Shown in pieces: positions 30,415 through 38,980 of a DNA stretch of 53,787 nt. Source of the stretch: a virus; the IMG/VR virus record IMGVR_UViG_3300008267_000208, positions 1 to 53,787 of that record, one strand, 5' to 3'. The position numbers were made by a program, and so were the translations under genes. The notes under the pieces are model-generated. The model was not told the origin of the DNA and did not search any database. It saw nothing but the letters and a program-made list of their open reading frames with translations. Within the stretch, counting starts at the first letter, position 1, and the number at the start of each line of letters is the position of its first letter.

Positions 30415-32160
30415 TTATGCGGGGAATGAAGCACCAGTTGGAGTAACGTTGAAATCTAAATAAATAAATTCAGCGGTTTTAGTTGGTTGTAAGTATATTT
30501 GACCAACTAACTCGTTTCTGTCAATTACATCAGGACCATTGTTTGTTTCGTTCATAATCACCTTAAACGCGTACAATCCTTGGCGTTGTTGAACGCTTGT
30601 TAAGTAAGGGTTAACTTGGCTTAAGAATTGATTTCTTGTTGCAATTGAGTTTTGTTCAAACACCAATGTATTTGCAATTTGAGAAATATACGATTTAAGA
30701 GCAATTAACAAACGACGAACGTTTACACGATCAAGAGCAGATGCTCTTAGTTGAAGTGTTTTCTGACCGTATACTACTACTCCTTGTCCTGGGAATGTTG
30801 CAATTGGATTTACTTTAGCAGCATACAGATCATTACGATTACCTTGTGATAATTTTTTCTCTGCTCTTACTACTGTATTTAATCCACCTCTGTTGATACC
30901 TGCTGGTGCAAACCAAGGTTCTGCTACTGAATCGTTATATGCATATACACCTGCAATTGCTGTTGAAGCTGGTACCCAAACGTATTCACCTGTTGAAGGT
31001 TCAACTACTTGCAACCATGGCCAATACATAGCTCCGTATGAAGTATCTCTTGAAGTAGCTGCTGATGAAGCATCAGAAATTGTTTTTCCATATGCTACTG
31101 GGTCAATTACATAGATAAAATCTCCACGGTTTTGAGCAACTTGAATTAACTCACCAACTGGTCCTGCAAAAGGAGCAGCACTATATAGTCCTGGAGTGAA
31201 TAATACATTAAATTTATAATCGTCAGTATTTGTAAACAAGTCAATCATGTTATCATAATCTGATCCTGTTACTCCTTGAGAATTACCATTACCTATTAAA
31301 CCAATTGTATTATAAAAATTAACTCCACCAGGTATGCTACCAATTGCTCCACCAAATGTTCCTGAAGCGTTTGTTGGAATTGAACCTGTAAATTGTGGTT
31401 TGAAATTTCCTGCGTTATCAAAGAAATTAGGTGTAGTATAGTTTACAGCACTTACTCTTACGTAATTTGATCTATTAGCAAATGAACCTGAGAATACAAT
31501 TTGAGAATTTGTTGAATCATATTCTTCTCTAAAATCACCAATTACACGAGAAATATAATTTGGAGAGTTTGGATCTAATGTTAAGTTTGTCCAAGTTTCT
31601 AGTACTACTGGTTGTAGTGTACCATCATTACCTCTTCTGATCAATAAATCAAATGTTCCAGAAGATGATCTAGCATTGACAATTTGCCATCTTACGTTAT
31701 CTGATGAACCACTAGGTAAATTTCCACCTGCTGTTTCAGTACTAGTACTATTCATAATAGTACCTTCAGAGAAAGTTTCAAGTACAAATGGAGATAATCC
31801 TGTTGATGGACCTCCAGAACCGGTTGGTATTCTTGAACTAGTTGCTGGAGAGTATGAAGCTCCTGAGCCAGATACTACTCTAGCTACTAATAGTGATTGA
31901 CCTCCATTAGCAAAATAATTATATGCTGTGATAGAGGTAAAATAAGTATAGTTTTTCTTGTTATCAGTACTACCGCTTTCTAAAGTAGTACCAAAAATAT
32001 TTTGGAATTGATTCCATGTAGTTACTACTGTTGGAATTTCAACTGGGCCTTTAACGGTTGGTCCAATGATCGCTGCTCCTACAGTAACTGGTCTTTTAGA
32101 CACAAAAGAAGAATCATTTTCTCTTGCTAAGACACCGGGTGATATTAGTACTTCTGCCAT
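30415..32160 (-). CDS. gp18: Tail sheath protein (T4 gp18-like)
   Basis: A 581-aa contractile sheath subunit. The N-terminus LISPGVLARENDSSFVSKRP with VTVGAAIIGPTVKGPVEIPT, then ITAYNYFANGGQSLLVARVV, is diagnostic. The C-terminal conserved domain includes INRGGLNTVVRAEKKLSQGN, LYAAKVNPIATFPGQGVVVY and RVNVRRLLIALKSYISQIAN, then a strand-rich end (GQIYLQPTKTAEFIYLDFNV). The variable middle, about residues 130-290, is likely surface-exposed. It precedes the tube gene, the T4 gene order. Confidence 0.95.
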   Translation of the reverse strand: MAEVLISPGVLARENDSSFVSKRPVTVGAAIIGPTVKGPVEIPTVVTTWNQFQNIFGTTLESGSTDNKKNYTYFTSITAYNYFANGGQSLLVARVVSGSGASYSPATSSRIPTGSGGPSTGLSPFVLETFSEGTIMNSTSTETAGGNLPSGSSDNVRWQIVNARSSSGTFDLLIRRGNDGTLQPVVLETWTNLTLDPNSPNYISRVIGDFREEYDSTNSQIVFSGSFANRSNYVRVSAVNYTTPNFFDNAGNFKPQFTGSIPTNASGTFGGAIGSIPGGVNFYNTIGLIGNGNSQGVTGSDYDNMIDLFTNTDDYKFNVLFTPGLYSAAPFAGPVGELIQVAQNRGDFIYVIDPVAYGKTISDASSAATSRDTSYGAMYWPWLQVVEPSTGEYVWVPASTAIAGVYAYNDSVAEPWFAPAGINRGGLNTVVRAEKKLSQGNRNDLYAAKVNPIATFPGQGVVVYGQKTLQLRASALDRVNVRRLLIALKSYISQIANTLVFEQNSIATRNQFLSQVNPYLTSVQQRQGLYAFKVIMNETNNGPDVIDRNELVGQIYLQPTKTAEFIYLDFNVTPTGASFPA

Positions 32161-32183
32161 TGTTTTTTAGTTATTTTAATTTA

Positions 32184-32193
32184 TTATAAATAT
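32184..32193 (-). promoter_or_regulatory. Late-promoter-like motif (sheath gene)
   Basis: The coding strand reads ATATTTATAA about 23 nt before the ATG at 32160. Confidence 0.58.
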
Positions 32194-32213
32194 GGCAAAA
32201 CCTTTTAAAAATA

Positions 32214-32462
32214 TTAGCTACTTATAAATTCCCCTTTTTCAAGGTTAATAGATCCGTCACCATATTTTTGTTGTAGAGTTTCACCTACCTTAATTTCCTC
32301 TTGACGTAGTTGTTGTAAGTTGATCTTGAGTTGTTCTTTTTGCAATTCAAGATCTTGAAATCTCATTTCTAAAACTCCAAACTGTTCAACTAGTTGGATA
32401 CGTTTTTCTTGAATTAATTTTAGTGATTGAATTTCTTCTTGTGTTAAAACTTTTGTTGTCAT
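32214..32462 (-). CDS. Small coiled-coil protein (82 aa)
   Basis: Almost the whole chain is one predicted coiled coil: LTQEEIQSLKLIQEKRIQLV, then EMRFQDLELQKEQLKINLQQ with heptad-spaced hydrophobics, and a short tail GDGSINLEKGEF. Such small coiled-coil proteins are frequent beside the sheath genes of marine T4-like phages and have no assigned role. It has its own late-type motif upstream. Confidence 0.7.
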   Translation of the reverse strand: MTTKVLTQEEIQSLKLIQEKRIQLVEQFGVLEMRFQDLELQKEQLKINLQQLRQEEIKVGETLQQKYGDGSINLEKGEFISS

Positions 32463-32486
32463 AAATTTTATTCTTAAATTGTACTA

Positions 32487-32496
32487 CTATAAATAT
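32487..32496 (-). promoter_or_regulatory. Late-promoter-like motif (coiled-coil gene)
   Basis: The coding strand reads ATATTTATAG, followed within about 25 nt by the ATG at 32462. Confidence 0.5.
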
Positions 32497-32506
32497 TTAA
32501 AAGTAT

Positions 32507-34174
32507 TTAATCTATAAAAAAGGTATATGAAGATAATAAAGGTTGAGATCCTACATTCCAATTTACTGTATCAGAAATAGTACCTGTAGTCCATATAGTT
32601 TGTCCATTTGAACTATCAATTTTGTAACCATTTACATTTTTTACATATTGAGTTGCTATTGGGTCTAATGACCAAGATGCTCTTAATAGGGATGTACTAG
32701 AACTTATAATGAGTGAAGTAGCTCCAGGAGCTGATCCGGATAGATAAGCATCATTTGTAGTTTTATATTCTACTCCACCTGCTAGTTTAATAGTTCTTCC
32801 TAATGGGGATGAGCTAGTTAAGTTAGAACAAATCCACCCTGCAGATCCTGTAATGGTAATTGGTTGGGAATTTGATGCAAGACCTAATAGTATATTAGAA
32901 GCAGTAAGAGAAGAACTAATAGTTATAGTATTATTTCCTTGTACTGTAAATCCTCCCCAATTGATAGTATTTGTATCTAAAATAAGACTTGAACCTGCAT
33001 TTGCTACAAGTGTAGTAGAGGTAGTACTTAAAGTTCCTCCTGTGGAGTTATTATATATTTTTGTTGCTGGTAGGCTGGTTCCATTTGTTATTGTTGAAGG
33101 AAATGTTACTGAACCCCCATTTGTTTTTATTTCTATGTCACTACTATTTAAATTAAGTAAATTGGTTATTGTTCTACCAGAAGCAGAGCCAGTTATTGTT
33201 AATGGAATTTTTATGAATGAGTCTGCTATAGAAATGTTTCCATAAATATTTACTCGATTACTAGAAGAACTTCCAGTAATTGTTCGAACTACGCCTACAG
33301 TTGAAATAGAAGAACTTATATTTAAACTTGAAGATAATATAACAGTATGTGTAGTACCATATAACCCATTATCTAAATATCTATTCCAGGTCATATTTCC
33401 TGTATCTAGAGCACATCCTATTGCTTGAAGATAATGACTATTAGTAAAAGTAATACCACTAGCGGTTACGTATGTTAATTTTCCACCTTTATAAATTAAA
33501 GAAGTAGCAAAGTTTATATATCCCGATCCACTAATAACTAAATTATTTTGAAGTATACCTTGAGGAGGAGGATTAACAGTAATTGAAGAAGTTCTATTTG
33601 TTAAAGGTGAAATATAGATAGTAGATGATCCACTAACTAAATTTACACTAGTCATATTTCCTTTTATAAATAAATTACTTCCATTTATATTCGTAATTAA
33701 ACTAGTAGTACCACTGTATATTGTTATGAAACTATCTGTAATAGAGCATGTGTCTATTAAATTAAGCGTTTTACCTAAGGATGACTGGATACTAAAAATT
33801 TTAAAATTAGATATAGATTTACCATTAGAAGTAATATTAATAGAAGTTGATAAACTATTTGAAGCATATGATACTATAGTTCCAGATCCTGTAATTCCAT
33901 TACTTCCCATTGATGGGGATAAAATTAAATCTCCTGCTACATTTAAATCACCAGATGCTGTAAATTGTCTATTGTATTCTGTAAAGCCAGATGATGAAAA
34001 AAATAGATTTCTAACATTTCCAGAAGATATGGTACAATTTCCACTATTAGAGGTAAAATAAGCATCATCATTAAATGTTGGAATCGCCCCATTTGCCGGA
34101 CCATTATCTGATAATGACCAACTTTGGGCTGAATTCCACACTCCATCTGAACTTCTAAAATAATATATAGCCAC
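32507..34174 (-). CDS. Adhesin-like tail fibre or receptor-binding protein A (555 aa)
   Basis: A serine-, threonine- and asparagine-rich protein beginning MAIYYFRSSDGVWNSAQSWS, followed by ~450 residues of irregular strand repeats (GNITISSG/GSGTI-like) suggesting a beta-helix. The C-terminal ~110 residues (IDSSNGQTIWTTG and WNVGSQP) are paralogous to those of ORF 38981-40543 (IDSSQGQTIWSFG, WATGSRP), and GRTIKLAGG matches GRTITLANS. It is probably an adhesion module on the virion surface. It lies between a fibre gene and the sheath gene cluster, starting 4 nt after the fibre gene at 34179. Confidence 0.68.
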   Translation of the reverse strand: MAIYYFRSSDGVWNSAQSWSLSDNGPANGAIPTFNDDAYFTSNSGNCTISSGNVRNLFFSSSGFTEYNRQFTASGDLNVAGDLILSPSMGSNGITGSGTIVSYASNSLSTSINITSNGKSISNFKIFSIQSSLGKTLNLIDTCSITDSFITIYSGTTSLITNINGSNLFIKGNMTSVNLVSGSSTIYISPLTNRTSSITVNPPPQGILQNNLVISGSGYINFATSLIYKGGKLTYVTASGITFTNSHYLQAIGCALDTGNMTWNRYLDNGLYGTTHTVILSSSLNISSSISTVGVVRTITGSSSSNRVNIYGNISIADSFIKIPLTITGSASGRTITNLLNLNSSDIEIKTNGGSVTFPSTITNGTSLPATKIYNNSTGGTLSTTSTTLVANAGSSLILDTNTINWGGFTVQGNNTITISSSLTASNILLGLASNSQPITITGSAGWICSNLTSSSPLGRTIKLAGGVEYKTTNDAYLSGSAPGATSLIISSSTSLLRASWSLDPIATQYVKNVNGYKIDSSNGQTIWTTGTISDTVNWNVGSQPLLSSYTFFID

Positions 34175-34178
34175 TATT

Positions 34179-35849
34179 TTATGATTTAATGTAGTTTATA
34201 GTTAAACTAACTTTTGTAACTGTTGGGACTGGTGAAGCAAGTACTCTAAATACAATTACATCATTAGCAGAGAATCCAGGTGTCCAAGTTGATAAACTTA
34301 AATCTCTTGCAAATCTAGCTCCACCTAATGAAGGAATCTCAGAACCTGCTATTGATGCTGAAGTAGCTAAAGAGTCAGTACTTACATATACACCAATATT
34401 ACATGCTCCTGCAGCATCCGATGCCATTGTCCATCCTGTAAATGTTCCATTACATGGCATAGATATGTATCCCTTTTCTCCTGCGGTTAATGTTCCTCCT
34501 CCTCCATCAATAGTGATACCAAAACTTCCACTTTTAATGTTTGGGGCAGTTGGTGCAAAAGAAGCACTTAATGCATAAGAAGAACTGAGAGCGTATGAGC
34601 TACTTAACGCATATGATGATGAAATAGAATATGAAGCACTTAATGCATATGAACTACTTAACGCGTATGATGATGAAATAGAATATGAAGCACTTACAGC
34701 ATGAGATGAACTTAAAGCGTATGAAGCGCTTAATGCGTAGGATGATGAAACAACATAAGAAGCACTTGTTGCGTAACTAGATGAACCTATTAAAGTAAAA
34801 CCGGAACCCATAGTTATATTACCAGCCATAGTACCACCAGCTAATCTAAGATATCTAGCATCTGCTGCTGTTTGATCTAATGGAGCTATTGGGTACCATT
34901 GACGTGATCCCGAGCTCCATATAAAACTATCACCATTATTTGCTGCAATGTCACCGGATATAATCCATACTAAACCATCAGATAATGAGGAAGTTACTGT
35001 TCCTGAACTGCTTAATATTAATGAAGCTGATGTACCTGTTGTTGTTGCTGATAATCCTGTTGCTATGTTGCCTGTAATTGAATCTGGAGATGTTCCATTT
35101 ACTGTTCTTACTGAAGATGTTATTGTTAGGCCATTTATTGTAATTCCGGGACCTTGTATTAAATTAACATATGAGGCAGTATCTGCTGTTCCTTTTAAAC
35201 TACCAGAAAAAGATCCAGTTGCTGTTAAATTAGTTCCGTCAAATTTTAATTTATTAACACCACCAAAAGCTCCTGCATTATTGTATTGGATTTCGGTATT
35301 ATTTCCTTGTGGGGACCCATCTCCACCTCCAAAAGCTGTAGAAGCAGTATAATACAATTCTCCTGTTGTATTATCAAATGTTACAACATGAGATTTATTA
35401 GCAGTTTCTAAGCCTTTAAATCTAACTGAACCTGTTGAATTTAATGATCCTGTAAAAATTAAAGTGTTAGTTGTATAATCAAATTTAAGATTAGATGAAC
35501 CACTAAAAGTACTTCCACTGTTAAATTGAATTTGAGTATCTTGACCTCCTGGAGTTCCTGATCCTCCCGATCCTGTATTGATAGTAATAGGAAATGTTGT
35601 TCCATTTCCTTTTGTAAAAGTAATTGTATTTGAAGTAACAGAAGCTGTTACTAAAGCATTTGGGGTAAAAGAAGCGGTTGTGGCTGTTCCGTTTAAAGAT
35701 CCACTAAATGAACCTGTAAATTGGGTATCTCCATTTCCTGTACCACTAACACTTCCATATATAGAATCAACGGGACCTATAAGATCATTTATGATACTTC
35801 GAGCGATGAAGCCAGAATCGCCATTATTTAATTCAGGTATATTACTCAT
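34179..35849 (-). CDS. Tail fibre protein with SSYALS repeats (556 aa)
   Basis: The N-terminus MSNIPELNNGDSGFIARSII is followed by modules (QIQFNSGSTFSGSSNLKFDY, ELYYTASTAFGGGDG) also found in the 1403-aa fibre. A run of about fifteen SSYALSASY-type heptad-like repeats covers residues ~360-430, encoded by DNA with a 54-bp direct repeat. The C-terminal ~115 residues (IKSGSFGITIDGGGG to LTINYIKS) are paralogous to the end of ORF 40782-41312. It is likely a trimeric fibre with an exchangeable tip domain. The late motif lies just 6 nt before the start. Confidence 0.75.
   Translation of the reverse strand: MSNIPELNNGDSGFIARSIINDLIGPVDSIYGSVSGTGNGDTQFTGSFSGSLNGTATTASFTPNALVTASVTSNTITFTKGNGTTFPITINTGSGGSGTPGGQDTQIQFNSGSTFSGSSNLKFDYTTNTLIFTGSLNSTGSVRFKGLETANKSHVVTFDNTTGELYYTASTAFGGGDGSPQGNNTEIQYNNAGAFGGVNKLKFDGTNLTATGSFSGSLKGTADTASYVNLIQGPGITINGLTITSSVRTVNGTSPDSITGNIATGLSATTTGTSASLILSSSGTVTSSLSDGLVWIISGDIAANNGDSFIWSSGSRQWYPIAPLDQTAADARYLRLAGGTMAGNITMGSGFTLIGSSSYATSASYVVSSSYALSASYALSSSHAVSASYSISSSYALSSSYALSASYSISSSYALSSSYALSSSYALSASFAPTAPNIKSGSFGITIDGGGGTLTAGEKGYISMPCNGTFTGWTMASDAAGACNIGVYVSTDSLATSASIAGSEIPSLGGARFARDLSLSTWTPGFSANDVIVFRVLASPVPTVTKVSLTINYIKS
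34600..34701. repeat. 54-bp direct repeat within the fibre gene
   Basis: Two copies offset by exactly 54 bp (starting at 34600 and 34654) differ by a single base over the first ~43 positions. They encode part of the SSYALS repeat array (18 residues per unit) and could expand or contract without frameshift. Confidence 0.85.
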
Positions 35850-35855
35850 TTTTTA

Positions 35856-35865
35856 TTATAAATAT
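35856..35865 (-). promoter_or_regulatory. Late-promoter-like motif (fibre gene 34179-35849)
   Basis: The coding strand reads ATATTTATAA followed by TAAAAAATG, so the element is almost on top of the start codon and any leader would be extremely short. Confidence 0.55.
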
Positions 35866-36728
35866 TAAGTATTTTTAATATCGTTTATGTTGTTTACTAT
35901 TTGTTCGCTTACTCTAATTTTAACTACATCTTGTAGTTTTTTCAATGCGGTTACATCCTTTTGTAATACATCGGGGATAATATATCCATTCATTTTAATA
36001 CTGAATGTACTACTTACTATTCTTTCTTCTTTATCTGCTAGTTCTGTTTTAATAGTAAATGAATCAATCATCGCTCTAAACTGAAAACGAGAAGGATCGC
36101 CCCAATATGAATCAGAAGCATATTCAATTGCTTCAATAATTTTATTGAGCTGATCCATGTAGTAAGTATTGATGGTACAGGTATAAGTTACTGTAATGTA
36201 ATCGGGAACTACGACTGCGTAATATTGCTTTTGGGGTCTAACATTATTTAGTATGCTAAAATTGTCGTATGCGTTTTTAGGGCTATAACTTTTTCCTTGT
36301 ATTGAAATATTGTTTGGATTATTTGCATCTAATTTATTAGCAATTGTTCTTACTTTATCAATGCTATCTCTTTTGAACATGATGATCGGCATCATGATTC
36401 TACCTTGAGAATCTCTAAAGTATCCGAACTTTTGAAATGAAGCCCATTTTTCTGGTGAACCATAAATTATTGGAACTTCAATTCTTGTTCCGTTTTGTAT
36501 TACAAATGGTCTAATTACATTTTGAAAGTAATACATTATGGATTCATCAATATCCTGAATACCAATTGAGAATGGTTTTGTAGAATCTCCTGTAAAGGAA
36601 ACTTGTTTTCCTCTATTAACACCATTAGCGCTATTAGGATTTCCCATCTCAGTATCGAACGCTTTATGCTGTTCAGTACTAAGTTCTCTTTGTGTTTTAG
36701 GGATTGGAGTTCTACTATTTTTAGCCAT
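35865..36728 (-). CDS. gp15: Tail sheath stabiliser / tail completion protein (T4 gp15-like)
   Basis: A 287-aa protein. DIDESIMYYFQNVIRPFVIQ with NGTRIEVPIIYGSPEKWASF, MMPIIMFKRDS, TVTYTCTINTYYMDQLNKII and SFTIKTELADKEERIVSSTF correspond to the gp15 family. In T4, gp15 caps the tail tube and sheath and joins the neck. In the window it follows the neck gene gp14-like, but a GIY-YIG endonuclease gene now lies between them, overlapping the start of this gene by 8 nt. The family assignment is from recognisable segments and position. Confidence 0.85.
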   Translation of the reverse strand: MAKNSRTPIPKTQRELSTEQHKAFDTEMGNPNSANGVNRGKQVSFTGDSTKPFSIGIQDIDESIMYYFQNVIRPFVIQNGTRIEVPIIYGSPEKWASFQKFGYFRDSQGRIMMPIIMFKRDSIDKVRTIANKLDANNPNNISIQGKSYSPKNAYDNFSILNNVRPQKQYYAVVVPDYITVTYTCTINTYYMDQLNKIIEAIEYASDSYWGDPSRFQFRAMIDSFTIKTELADKEERIVSSTFSIKMNGYIIPDVLQKDVTALKKLQDVVKIRVSEQIVNNINDIKNT

Positions 36729-37293
36729 TATCTTTATATTTAAATATGAACTTTTTACAAGTTTTATATTTTCCCCCCAAATGAAGTCTCATATTAACTT
36801 CATGTACTCCTACTGATTGAGCAGCTATTTTAGAAGATTCATATTCTTTTATAAAATTACCATTTAAGTCATATTGCATTGTGGGTTTGTTTCTAGCTAA
36901 TATTCCTGCTTCTATTTGATGTTGGGGAATAGTCCAGTTTCCTTTTCTTTGTTTACTCATCATATCTCCAAATCCATCAGGTTTTGGTTTTGAATTGGAT
37001 TTACCTATTTTAGTTTTAGTTTCTTCAGTAAGATGGTATCCTCCTGTAGGTCCGTTTCCTCCAATATTTTTATTTTCTAATTTAAATCCCCAAGATTTAA
37101 ACAATGATATGTAATGCTTTTCCCAAAATTTCCATTCGGAGGATGGAATTTCATCAATTACATTGATTTGTAAATTTTTATATTTTTTATAAGTATGATC
37201 CGCCAATCTTATATTTATTGGATTTTTTGTTTTTCCTATATAAAAAGGAACCCCATTTTCTTTACTTAGATAATATATGAATGTTTTTTCCAT
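36721..37293 (-). CDS. GIY-YIG homing endonuclease (between neck gene 14 and gene 15)
   Basis: The ATG at 37293 (MEKTFIYYLSKENGVPFYIG) is preferred over the upstream one at 37353. It starts exactly at the nuclease fold and 1 nt after the gp14-like gene's stop, whereas the longer version overlaps that gene. Residues 5-25 hold the GIY-YIG strands (FIYYLS and PFYIGKT), and a glutamate follows in EWKFWEKHYISLFKSWGF. The C-terminus carries TEETKTKIGKSNSKP and IPQHQIEAGILARNKP plus a NUMOD1-like end (MQYDLNGNFIKEYESSKIAA). It is inserted precisely between two late genes, overlapping the start of gp15 by 8 nt. Confidence 0.88.
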   Translation of the reverse strand: MEKTFIYYLSKENGVPFYIGKTKNPINIRLADHTYKKYKNLQINVIDEIPSSEWKFWEKHYISLFKSWGFKLENKNIGGNGPTGGYHLTEETKTKIGKSNSKPKPDGFGDMMSKQRKGNWTIPQHQIEAGILARNKPTMQYDLNGNFIKEYESSKIAAQSVGVHEVNMRLHLGGKYKTCKKFIFKYKDNG

Positions 37294-37294
37294 T

Positions 37295-37807
37295 TTATAG
37301 TAAACGAGTACGTTGAATGTTAATTCTGTCACTAGGCACGTAATGGGTTTCACAAGTTACTGAAACGTTATATCCAAATTCAGCTAATCCTGGATTTAAT
37401 GGATTTATTTCATTAGGATAGTCAGGATCTTTACCTGCCCAGAATTGAGTGATATTTGTATTATCTACTTCCCAATAACTTTCTTGATATAATATAATGT
37501 CTCCTACTTCAGGATGCACGTTTGCATCAACTAAATCATCTCTTAAGAATGCAAAAGTTACAGGCCAATCAAAGTTTACACCTAAATCACTTGTAGGACT
37601 TGTATTATCACCAACTGTAATTAATGCGTTTAATAGCACTGGTCCGTCAAAGAATTTCCCACCAGATGCTTCACCATACATGTTAATAACTGTTTCTTTT
37701 AACTTGTATTTATAAAAAGCACACTGTTGAGTGATGATGTCTCCCATCAACTCTCTATTCATTCTTCTTAGGAATGAAATATCTCTTGAGGATCCAAATA
37801 ATGCCAT
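37295..37807 (-). CDS. gp14: Neck protein (T4 gp14-like)
   Basis: A 170-aa protein: FLRRMNRELMGDIITQQCAF, YKLKETVINMYGEASGGKFF and NFDWPVTFAFLRDDLVDANV, then PEVGDIILYQESYWEVDNTN. These are the conserved parts of gp14-type head completion/neck proteins in T4-like phages. It is shorter than T4 gp14. Gene order 13-14-(endonuclease)-15 supports the call. It begins 1 nt after the gp13-like gene. Confidence 0.83.
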   Translation of the reverse strand: MALFGSSRDISFLRRMNRELMGDIITQQCAFYKYKLKETVINMYGEASGGKFFDGPVLLNALITVGDNTSPTSDLGVNFDWPVTFAFLRDDLVDANVHPEVGDIILYQESYWEVDNTNITQFWAGKDPDYPNEINPLNPGLAEFGYNVSVTCETHYVPSDRINIQRTRLL

Positions 37808-37808
37808 C

Positions 37809-38942
37809 TTATCCTATGAATATTACCATTGGTGACTTTGAGAGTTCGCTCATTGCTGAATCGCTTTCTGCTTGTTTTCTTGCTAATAATGCTTGACGAG
37901 AAGTTTCATCAAAATATACTCTTAATCTTTCTAGTAATGCTGTTTTATCTGTAGTAGCAGATGCTAATAAATCAGCTTGATTTAATGTAATTTCTCTATT
38001 TGGGATAGGAACTTGAGTATATTTTCCACGAACATATCCTAGCATTTCTTTACATAAAGCTAGTGTATATTCAAATATCCATTGTCTTCCTATTGAATTA
38101 ATTTGAGAGTATATTGGATTAGTGAAATTAGCATTTGATGCGTTTGTTACTGCTCCTGGTGCTTGTCCAATAACGCTATTATTTCTTTCCTCAATACTGA
38201 TATACTGGAACCAAATATAGTGATCATCATGAGGTGGTATAGGAAATATTCTTAATTTATTATTTATCAATTCAAATGAATATCCTGCTAATGAAATTTC
38301 ATTTTGCATTTCAACTGCTTGAGCAGATTGAAGTAATAGACTTGTTGGATACATTAGAAATCCTGTCGATCCAAATAAACCATAAGCACCAACTGCTGGA
38401 ACTCCACCTAGACCTGAGAATACACTTAAGTTATATACTTGGTTAACTGCTGGAGGTGGCTGCCAAAATATTCTTTTGATTTCCATTCCACCAGTTACGT
38501 TGTTTTCTATAGCCCATAGATTAAAATCATAATCTTGAACTCCAGCTATAGCTTTAAATGAACCACTATACCAAGTAACATTTCCTCCTACTCCTGCTTC
38601 AGAGCCATATTGTTGAGACAATCTAATTACTCCAGCCATTGAAGGTGTAGTAATAGCATGATTCATGTTTGAAGCAGTAGAAGAACCAATTACATTTAAT
38701 AAATTATCTCTTAATTGGAAAGCATATAATTCATTTCCGTATGTAGTAACGGCTTCTTCAAATGCAGCATAAAAATTTAAATCCTGCAATTCGACATCCA
38801 TAATTGGATATCCTAATCGTCTAGCGCAAAAAGTTGTTACTTTATCTGCGTCCGCTTGAAATTGTGGATCAAAATCATAGAATCCAAATGGAGTTTCTCC
38901 TGGAGAAAATGATGAGCTACCTGGATATATAGGAATATTCAT
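37809..38942 (-). CDS. gp13: Neck protein (T4 gp13-like)
   Basis: A 377-aa head completion protein. Recognisable parts: FCARRLGYPIMDVELQDLNF near residue 40, EEAVTTYGNELYAFQLRDNL, the strand-rich middle, and the C-terminal RQWIFEYTLALCKEMLGYVR with GKYTQVPIPNREITLNQADL. These are shared with gp13 proteins of marine T4-like phages. It forms the collar at the capsid portal with gp14. A late motif is placed about 15 nt before the start. Confidence 0.84.
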   Translation of the reverse strand: MNIPIYPGSSSFSPGETPFGFYDFDPQFQADADKVTTFCARRLGYPIMDVELQDLNFYAAFEEAVTTYGNELYAFQLRDNLLNVIGSSTASNMNHAITTPSMAGVIRLSQQYGSEAGVGGNVTWYSGSFKAIAGVQDYDFNLWAIENNVTGGMEIKRIFWQPPPAVNQVYNLSVFSGLGGVPAVGAYGLFGSTGFLMYPTSLLLQSAQAVEMQNEISLAGYSFELINNKLRIFPIPPHDDHYIWFQYISIEERNNSVIGQAPGAVTNASNANFTNPIYSQINSIGRQWIFEYTLALCKEMLGYVRGKYTQVPIPNREITLNQADLLASATTDKTALLERLRVYFDETSRQALLARKQAESDSAMSELSKSPMVIFIG

Positions 38943-38957
38943 TGGAAAGTCAATTTA

Positions 38958-38967
38958 TTATAAATAT
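38958..38967 (-). promoter_or_regulatory. Late-promoter-like motif (gp13 gene)
   Basis: The coding strand reads ATATTTATAA, 15 nt before the ATG at 38942. Confidence 0.58.
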
Positions 38968-38980
38968 TGACTTTTTCAAT

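Noticed and set aside
34556-34760. CRISPR-like array
   Set aside because: Repeats are in-frame coding repeats of the SSYALS fibre stalk without unique spacers.
37294-37353. Longer start for the second GIY-YIG gene
   Set aside because: It overlaps the gp14-like gene; the GIY-YIG fold begins exactly at the ATG at 37293.
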